Below are positions 56,701-64,000 of a stretch of 64,000 nucleotides of DNA, in pieces. Numbering within the stretch: the stretch's first letter is position 1; every line of letters begins with the position of its first letter. The DNA is from Bagarius yarrelli (taxonomy: Eukaryota > Chordata > Actinopteri > Siluriformes > Sisoridae), in contig VCAZ01000158.1 of NCBI GenBank assembly GCA_005784505.1, positions 264,001 to 328,000 of the forward strand, given 5' to 3'. The position numbers and the translations under genes are program-made. Below the pieces are notes generated by a model. It was not told where the DNA came from. It did no database searches and saw only the letters and a program-made list of their open reading frames with translations.

Positions 56701-57479
56701 TTATGGCTGTTTTTCTGATGCTTTAATTAATAATCAAAGTAAATATTTTAATTTGATGTACAGAAGGGGTAAAAATCATTTAGGCAATATTAAATGACTA
56801 TAAAACTTGTAGTATCACTGGAGTCACGATGAAAACCGTCTCTATATCCGCATATATCTGCAGATCTTGATGCCTGGTTCTGATTTTGTGACTATATCCG
56901 ATTTTTTTTTTGATCTGCATTTACACTATACATCGCAAAACAACCCAAAATATTCGTACTGACTGGAAAAGGAAGGAAAAATAGCACAATAATTAATGAA
57001 CGCAACGACCAAAGACCAAATGATTATTTAATATTTTGCTTCTGTGTCATATTCAAAGGTCAGCAAAACATTGATCTTTTTAGGAAGAGAAACAATAGGA
57101 TAGCCATTATTGCAGCCTGGACAAATGTAGCATTGATTACTTTATATCCGATTTATATCCACATATGAATGAGACCTAAAAATCTCGGAATCCTGTTGCT
57201 TTTTTTTCTGCTCAAACAATCGTGGGTCATATCCCATATGTAAAACATTTAAGTAAAAAATCGGAATTGGGTCACATGATGCAAGCTGTGTAAATGGAGT
57301 CTAAATCGACGAGAGTAAATAAGTTTTTAAGCTTCTCACACTGAAGGACTTGGAGGCACAGCTACGTAAAGTTCTTAGCAATATCCCATATAACTTTCTT
57401 CAGAAGACTGTGTGTTCCATCTCCGGCTGTTTAAGGAAACTGGTTAATGCAAACTGTGCCTGAGAAACTGCCTTATTGT
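56701..57479. other. Unannotated sequence
   Basis: No gene recognised. 56860-57130 holds several 'ATATCCG'-type words ('CTATATCCGCATATATCTGC', 'TTATATCCGATTTATATCC') that may belong to a dispersed element. Confidence 0.4.
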
Positions 57480-59515
57480 CTCCAGGTGATGGCGGCGACG
57501 TTGAGTTATTGCAGCCTAACAATCCTTTAACAGATTTGAATAATGAAAAGGTTAAAGAGATGTGCTTTTAATCTAGTTTTAAACTGATCGAGTGTGTCTG
57601 CCTCCTGAACAGTGCAGGGTAAATTATTCCAAAGTTTAGGCACTAGATAAGAAAAGGATCTGCCACCTGCAGTTGATTTTGTTATTCTATGTATTATTAG
57701 ATTGTCCTGACAGCGCAGCAGACGTGGAGGACTATAATAGGATAGGAGCTCACTCAGGTACTGAGGTGCTAAACCATTTAGTAATTAACAATATCTATTC
57801 GATATTTAATAAGGAGCCAGTGCAGTGTTGACAGAACCGGGCTAATATGATCATACTTTTTGGTGCGCTTGGACCAGCTGGAGTTTGTTTATTAGGCGTG
57901 CAGAACAACCAGCCAGTAAAGCATTACAATAGTGTAATCTTAAGGTCATGAACGCATGAACTAAGCTTTCTGACCTCGAGATCATTGATCGTAATTTGGA
58001 TATATTCTTAAGATGATAAAATGCATTTTTACAAATGCTAGAAATGTGGCTCTCAAAAAAGAGATTGCTTTTAAAAAGCACACATAAGTTCCTAACTAAA
58101 GATGAAAGGTTGACAGAGTAGTCATCAAGTGTTAAACAGTGATCTAGATTATTACAGGCAGAGTCTTTATTGCCGATAATTAACACCTCTGTTTTTTCAG
58201 GATTCCGTAATTCAAAAGAAAAAAATATCCAGTTTTTTATATTAACTATGCATTGAGTTTCTTTTTTGAATTAGTTAGTTTTGTCAGGCTGCGAAAAAAT
58301 ATATAGCTGAGTGTCATCAGCAAAGCAGTGTAAGATAACACCATGTTTTCTAATAATATCTCTCAGGGGTAGCATGTAAAGTGTAAAAAGTAACAGTCCT
58401 AGAACTAAAAAAGAATTTTGTGGTTGACATTGTTGAACGCAGCACTAAGGTCCAATAGCACTAATAGGAAGAGACAACCATTAGCAGATGATAGCAGCAG
58501 GTCATTTGTAACTCTTATTAGAGCAGTCTCAGTACTAGGGTTAGGATTTTAATCTAAATCCTGACTGGAAATCCTCCCAGATTTTTCTCTAAAAAATTAA
58601 TTGTGATGATACTACCTTTTCTAGTAAATAGGAGGTTTAAGATCGGTCTTTAATTAACTAGATCTTTGGGATCAAGTTGTGGTTTTTTGATGAGCGGTTT
58701 GCTCTGTTATCGCTACCGTTATGCTACATTTTGATTATGATTTTTGTCTGTGCCCTTCAGATTTGTTTGCCTCTTATATATTAGTGTTTACCATGTGCTA
58801 AACCTTTCCTGGATATATATACTATGTTTACACTACCCTGTGTATTTAATAAAGCCCTACTCTGCAATATAGATTCTTCTCAGCCGGCTTCTTCACAATC
58901 CTAATGACAATGATAAATTAATCAATTCAGAAGCGGACCTCTGACTTTAGGAGGTTTAGATGATTTGATGAATTTATAAAGTTCTTCCTCTCCTATAGTA
59001 TTGAATGAGTGGAATTGTACCTCGGGGGATCTATAACGCATCTGATGCGATACTGCGGCTGTTTGCTGCATCTTCACAATTCATAAATTCATTACTGCTG
59101 TGCTGATGGAAAATGCCAATACATGTTGATGCTTTGTTTTTAGTTAATTTAGCCACTGTATTGAAATGGGGATAGGCTACTTTCCCGCCATGCAATACGA
59201 AATACCTCTAGTTTAGTTTTTGGGCTGCTCTCTTTAGGGCGAGTGTGTGCTCATTATACTATGGTGACAAACGTAAAGGAGCAACTATATTTGAAGTACT
59301 AGAAAAGATAGTTCCCATAAATAAATCAGGACGATTACTTACAAAACAGTCTTTTGTGGTAAAAGTAATGGCTCTTACATACTTGTAACAAGTCTTAGAA
59401 TTCACAGTTTTAGCTATATTGAGATTACACAGGACTAGAAAATTATCTGAAATATCATTGCTTTGTTGCAAAATTTCAACATTATTAGCATCAATTCCAT
59501 GTGACAGTATAGAAA
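57480..59515 (-). pseudogene. Decayed L2/CR1-type LINE (endonuclease C-end, reverse transcriptase, 3' end)
   Basis: Read on the minus strand. About 59259-59471 matches the end of the endonuclease/linker region ('VLCNLNIAKTVNSKT', 'STSNIVAPLRLSP'). After an insertion comes the reverse transcriptase: 'DFQSGFR' near 58575, 'TETALIRVTNDLLL', 'DLSAAFNNVNHKIL' (motif A) near 58411-58455, and 'FADDTQLYIF' (catalytic ADD box) at about 58294-58326. The 3' coding part has 'LHYCNALLAGCSARLINKLQ' (57851-58186 frame), 'PVLSTLHWLLIKYRID', 'LNGLAPQYLSELL' and 'KLWNNLPCTVQ' near 57601-57660. Stops, frameshifts and a deletion between RID and LNG show it is inactive. The element is 5' truncated. These motifs are typical of CR1/L2-clade fish LINEs; the exact family is not assigned. 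Confidence 0.93.
58675..58925 (+). mobile_element. Insertion inside the LINE
   Basis: About 250 bases that do not continue the LINE frame. They include 'TTTAATAAAGCCCTACTCTG' and 'TTCTCAGCCGGCTTCTTCAC', a polyadenylation-like end on the plus strand. It separates the linker part (above 58925) from the reverse transcriptase part (below 58675). I cannot name the element and its ends are approximate. Confidence 0.45.
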
Positions 59516-59699
59516 TATAGAGAATTATTTTTATTATGAGTACTGGACTTTATTACAAATTCTGAATGCCTAGTTACTATTTACACACTCTATTTTAAAA
59601 TGTATTTTATAAACATTCATATAAATGATAAACAATTTGCTTAACTCTGGAACGTTTCATCTAAAGAAATTATAATTTTTAGATGAATTGCTACATTGT
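59516..59699. other. Unannotated AT-rich sequence
   Basis: Nothing recognised. Confidence 0.5.
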
Positions 59700-59945
59700 T
59701 AATAAAGGTATTTACAATATGATACATATCACAATACATGAGTTGCGATACAATATATCATGGTATATTGTAATACAATATATTGCGATACCTCAAATAA
59801 TTAAAAACAAAATAGCTAAAAATACAAAGTCGGAGTAGCCTTTATTTTTCCACCATGTATGCTTTTGGGATAATTGTCATATGTATCACCACCAACTACA
59901 GGAGCAGAGGAGGAAGTCGTTTGACACAAACTGAGGGTTTTGTTT
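59700..59945 (+). repeat. Dispersed repeat (CACCATGTATGCTTTTGGGA family), copy 2
   Basis: Starts with alternating 'ATATGATACATATCACAATA' and 'CAATATATTGCGATACC' words, then 'TTTATTTTTCCACCATGTA', 'TGCTTTTGGGATAAT' and 'ACAGGAGCAGAGGAGGAAG', matching 41704-41945 in order. Confidence 0.7.
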
Positions 59946-60084
59946 AAATATTAACATTATCAGTTTAAACTGTAATTTAATTACATATCGTTACTAGAGT
60001 TTAAAAATCAATACACTATTGTGCAAAGAAATTTTGATGATTAGCTGTATCGATCTTTTTACACAGCTGTAATAAACCCACTGA

Positions 60085-60480
60085 GGCGAGTAGTTGAACC
60101 CAAATGCAGTTTATTTAAACAAACATTAACTTGACTTGACATGATGCTAACTAACTTAACATGAAACTAACAAACTTGCCAACATACAACGACAAGACTC
60201 ACTGCTGACCCACAGTGGTACAGGCACAAAACCGCAATCCAAGACAAAGACAATTGGAAACACAAGAAATGAAACATGGAGGGAGACATGGCCAACACAA
60301 ACCAATGACAAGGCAGAACTGAAAACCAATAGAAACAGGACACATGGACAAGGGAATCACATGACAGGAAACAGGACAGGAAGTAAACAATGGCATGAAC
60401 AGAAAAATATAACACGTAGGAACCCAAAACATAACCATAACATAAAACATATAAGCACCATGTCAGACCTGTCTGTTATT
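60085..60480 (-). mobile_element. Unclassified interspersed repeat
   Basis: On the minus strand the block reads 'TGTTTACTTCCTGTCCTGTT', 'TTGTCCATGTGTCCTG', 'GTTGGCCATGTCTCCCTCC' and, near its end, 'AAATAAACTGCATTTGGGTT' with 'CGCCTCAGTGGGTTTATT'. I recognise this as a sequence type recurring in fish genomes, with a polyadenylation-like 3' end, but cannot name it. Frames of 83-86 codons on the minus strand are part of it and carry no known domain. Confidence 0.5.
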
Positions 60481-61877
60481 GGCTAATGGGTTGAAGCGCC
60501 TCCCCAGTAATTAAAAAAATAGCCTGGTTAAATTCCCCAAATGACCAAACCAGATTAAGTTGAAATATTAAAATATTTAAAAGCATTAATTCCTATAATT
60601 TTTCATTTTTTTAATCAAAATATTCAGACTAATCTCGTAATCTAAGTTGTTTTTTTCCAACAAGGTACTAAAATGCTGTCGAAGGTCTCTGAATTAACAC
60701 ATAGACATTTAAGTTTTTCTATTTCAATAGTCATGCTAATTTAAACACAGCAAAAGATTTTGCTTCCAGTAGTTCTGTGATTCCACAGCCTGGAGAGAGC
60801 TTGTAAATAGCACTCACATTCTAAGAGGAGTAAAATGTGTGTCTGGTGTGTGCTGTGGAAACCGGAGGGAGTGGATGCCATTCTCTGTAGGGAGTTATAC
60901 TGTCTTTTTTCTTTACCCTCCTGTTTTGAAAGAATTTTTCTTTTCTTTTGTCCTGCATTTTCCAGCATTCTCCAGAACTTTGTTGTGTTGTGTTTGTTAT
61001 TTTATTTTGAAGCTTGTTCCTTTGTTGCTGTTACTTTTTATCCGTTTATAGTTACATTTTATGTTATGGAAGCGAAAGATTTGCTTATAACCAGTACATT
61101 TTATTACAGTCTCAGCAATATGTCTCAGTATGACATCATTCCAACAAGATGTTTTTCCTTTTTAATTTACACATTTATGGCAGTATGACTTATTAATGCA
61201 TTATTACAACTTACTAATTTGTTATTACAGTGTATTAACGATTACTGTAAACAATCATAATTTCAGTACATATACAGAAATAAGAATTGTACTTAAAATT
61301 ATTATTTGATAAGATAAAATAAGTTATTGACAAGTTAGTAATGATAAGCTATTTATTCATAAGAACGTATTACTAAATCGTAATAACAAGATAATACCTT
61401 GCTTACTGAGTAGTAATTAAATAATAATAAATTATTTAAATCTTGTCTAATGATATGTTTTTTTAAATAAATTTAAGGATTGTTGATAAAGCATGCAAAT
61501 TACTTATTAATGTGTATTAATTTAAATAATATTAAATAAGTCATATATAACAATTACATCATAAAAATAACTAGATAATAACTTAAAACCTATAAATATT
61601 TTTGTGGTTTATTGTTTAATTAAATACAGAATAATTGCCAATTTTTAGTATAGAAATTAAACAGAATATAAGGAAATTTGGCTGAGGGGCAGTTCTCCAC
61701 TGACCAGATAAACCAGCGGGTTATTCCATACTGCAGCAAAGTTTCCATGGTCTTGTCTGGATGGATGTCTAGAAGGCAATGTCATCACTCCATCTCTGAG
61801 GCTTATTGTCTCTAAGTGCTGATCCACCACCTGGGCTGAATCTGGTGGAGATAAATTGTCTGATATTGTGCACTAAA
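60481..61877. other. Gene-free stretch
   Basis: A 117-codon plus-strand frame (60835-61188) is Phe/Leu-rich without a recognisable domain. 61190-61670 is AT-rich with recurring 'TTATTAA' and 'TTACTAA' words. 61680-61860 is balanced and could be a conserved noncoding segment. Confidence 0.4.
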
Positions 61878-62032
61878 AAAGTTTGAAATGCTGGACTGCT
61901 AATCAAAAGATCATAGGTTTAATCCTCAGCACTACCAAGCTTTCACTGCAGGGCCCCTGAGCAAGACCCTTAAACCTCAACTGATCGATTAAATTATAAT
62001 AATAAGATAAAGGTATTTTGCTCTGGATAAGG
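61878..62032 (+). mobile_element. V-SINE copy
   Basis: 'GGACTGCTAATCAAAAGATC' and 'AGGTTTAATCCTCAGCAC' head, linker 'GGGCCCCTGAGCAAGACCCT', tail 'TTTTGCTCTGGATAAGGGTG', cut before CTGCCAAAT. Confidence 0.85.
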
Positions 62033-62427
62033 GTGAGCGGGATTTATATTCCAACTAGGTAAAAAGCATTTTTTTTTTGATGGGGCCCATGTGAATTGCT
62101 CATAGGTTTCACAGTCTACATGTATGTTTATGGAGAGATGAGCCTCAGCCGCAGGCCTGCTGCCCACATGTTCACCTTGCCACCCAGGCGTGCCACGTTC
62201 CACAGCCCATTAGCAGCAAAAACTAGTCAATAAGGATGGAATGTTGCGCCGCTTTCCTAAAGAAGGGAGTCCAGCGCCATGGTGAGAAAAACAGGGAGAT
62301 CTGAAATCTTATAGCTGATATGAAAAAGTTAAAATTTTATAATTATATAATTAATTTACCAACAGCGTTGTCATCTTCAACACTTTCTACTGATCCCAAG
62401 CTACCGTTTGAGAGGAGGTCAGCGATG
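62033..62427. other. Balanced non-repetitive sequence
   Basis: 62085-62290 is free of repeats and moderately GC-rich with 'CAGCCCATTAGCAGC'. No recognisable frame; it is a candidate conserved noncoding segment only. Confidence 0.3.
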
Positions 62428-62536
62428 AAAGGGTTATCAAGGGCCTTGCTTAAGGGCCCAACAGTGGCAGGTTGGTGTTTCTGGGGCTTAAACCCTGGTC
62501 TTATGAACCACAACTCAAAGCTTTAATTGTTTTAGC
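62428..62536 (-). mobile_element. V-SINE fragment (linker and head)
   Basis: Minus-strand linker 'GGGCCCTTAAGCAAGGCCCT' and 'GGGTTTAAGCCCCAGAAAC', with a decayed head. The tail domain is missing. Confidence 0.75.
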
Positions 62537-63000
62537 CGCCTCCGGAATGGTTCCCTCTGTGGTATGGAGAGAATTCCTGTGGAGGTTGGTGTCGGTGTGG
62601 GAGGACGACCAGGCCCAGGATGTTCGCTTCAATCAAACATGAAATATTTTGAAAGTTGAGGCTAGATTTTGGCTTAGGCTTTGGATCAACCTGAATGAAT
62701 TTTATAAACTGAGCACCAAGCCAAGCCACAATGTGCCCACGTTTCCCTTAGCGCATACGCTACACGGGGCTTTTTTTCCCCCCACAGACCTGTGATGGAC
62801 TTCACAGCCTCTGACTGAGACTTCATGCAGACGCAGACGTTATAAAAATAGATACAGTCGGTCAAGATATTTGTGTGTGATGTCTCCACTGTGTGTGATG
62901 ATCACTGTGTGTATGAAAAGCCGCTGCTTTTGGTGGCTTGAATAAATTTGAAGCTTTCTATCTAAAGATAATTTCGATTAGACTGAATGACACCTACATT
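62537..63000. other. Unannotated sequence
   Basis: No feature recognised. Overlapping 65-68 codon frames carry no domain. Confidence 0.4.
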
Positions 63001-63540
63001 AACCATGACTTCTGGTATGCCATAAACATTTATAAAAGATTATTCTAAAAAAGTCAGCTGCTAGTAGGGCTGCATTAGCTAGAAAAAACTGTCATAACCA
63101 CTAATAAAGGCTTAATATAATCAGTTTACCTACATTAACTCTCATAGAGCTACATAAACATTCATAAAAGGTTGTTCAATTAAAAAAAAATATATCATAT
63201 ATATATATAAGGGCTACTTTTATAGTAATAACATTTTATGAGCAATGTTAGAGGAGTATTCCAATTTAAGTCAGCGTTATAATTAGTTCCATTGTGACAT
63301 CATTAGTGACATCATCATCAAGTATTAACAACAAAATAAGGAATCTTCTATCAATAACACCACTTCTTTAGGTTTTTGTTGGCATGGAAATGACAACATA
63401 TTAGAACATTACCATAAAGAGACACTACGACATCATCACCTTTGGACCAATCAGCTACATAAACTGCTAAGAGCTACATAAACATTCATGAAAAGATTGT
63501 TTTAATAGAAATCATCTGCCTTTAGTTCTGCTTTCATAGG
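63001..63540. repeat. Diverged repeated words 'AGCTACATAAACATTCAT'
   Basis: 'GCCATAAACATTTATAAAAG' (63019), 'AGCTACATAAACATTCATAA' (63149) and 'AGCTACATAAACATTCATGA' (63472) each precede a 'AGATTGTT/AGGTTGTT/AGATTATT' word. Spacing is irregular, so this is either an old tandem array or several copies of one element. A short (AT)n run lies at about 63189-63207. Confidence 0.55.
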
Positions 63541-64000
63541 GAGACTACTCTAAGTGGCATCATCATCAGTATGTGATCATGTGACTTAGATGAACGTCGA
63601 ATAGGAAATTTCATAATGTACCATCAGCTAACGTCTCTGCTTATTGACTCAGGTGTTCTGGGGTAGTTAGTCTGCAGTACAGTCATTTTCTACTCATCTG
63701 ATTTTTCCCATCATAAAACCTGGACGACATGTTTGTATTTTCAGCTGACGGCTATGAGAACAATTTATGCTAAGTCAAATCTGACGTCTCCGGGTTTTTA
63801 CATCTTACACCAAACTAATCAGCTTTGATGGCCGTTCATGATATTACAATATTCTTAAATCGAATTGGTCAACCCGTGTTTTTTTCAGGTTAACATCAAA
63901 GTTTATATTTTCTTAATATGCTTATTCTGATATTGTATATTGTATCTGGAGTAATAGCTCGGTGGAGGAACACGACAAAGGGATTCGACAAAGGCTCAGT
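63541..64000. other. Unannotated sequence to the window end
   Basis: No repeat or gene recognised. Confidence 0.5.

Noticed and set aside
60835..61188. 117-codon plus-strand frame as a membrane protein
   Set aside because: Phe/Leu/Cys-rich from a T-rich stretch; hydrophobicity is explained by composition.

Overview
The window looks like AT-rich, repeat-rich nuclear DNA of a teleost fish. The reasons are the many long (AC)n/(GT)n and (CT)n microsatellites, about 25 copies of a tRNA-headed SINE of the V-SINE (DANA/Mermaid-like) type, nonautonomous hAT-like and Tc1-like DNA elements, and decayed fish-type non-LTR retrotransposons. The particular SINE (tRNA-like head, a 'CCCCTGAGCAAGGCCCTTAA' linker and a 'GGATAAGGGCATCTGCCAAAT' tail domain) is one I associate with otophysan fishes such as catfishes. 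That placement is recall plus inference, not a database result.

I find no host protein-coding exon, rRNA or genuine tRNA gene that I can defend. Open reading frames longer than about 60 codons are mostly translations of CT/AC repeats, minisatellites or transposon remains. The exceptions are unrecognised frames. The most gene-like of these is an 80-codon frame on the minus strand near 6.4-6.7 kb, in a locally GC-rich patch.

Layout. 0-6 kb: divergent AC/GT microsatellites, an AT-rich desert, a SINE, a large TATATAG-rich minisatellite (3.46-4.32 kb) and the 3' end of a non-LTR element (5.9-6.2 kb). 6-13 kb: the orphan frame, a DNA element with a 'CTTAAAGGTGCAGTA' end, a SINE and a small element with inverted ends. 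13.9-18.1 kb: a decayed Tc1-like transposase remnant, two copies of a 30-bp minisatellite-bearing element and several SINEs. 18-25 kb: two long (AT)n tracts, a hAT-like palindromic element and (ACTC)n arrays. 25-30 kb: a compound minisatellite of six 46-bp units alternating with CT tracts, long pyrimidine/purine tracts and a roughly 115-bp tandem repeat. 30-41 kb: mostly non-repetitive sequence carrying nine SINEs, several in tail-to-tail inverted pairs; this is where I would look first for conserved noncoding elements. 41-53 kb: more microsatellites, an 18-bp minisatellite, a second Tc1-like remnant and a GATA/GACA compound array. 53-57 kb: complex sequence without repeats. 57.5-59.5 kb: a decayed L2/CR1-type LINE on the minus strand, interrupted by an insertion. 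59.7-64 kb: further dispersed repeats.

The window therefore reads as intergenic or intronic DNA. No gene pathway or operon can be described, and I found no convincing previously undescribed biological system. The most distinctive structures are the recurrent inverted SINE pairs, the unit-plus-CT-tract minisatellite, the paired minisatellite-bearing elements and the GATA/GACA array.
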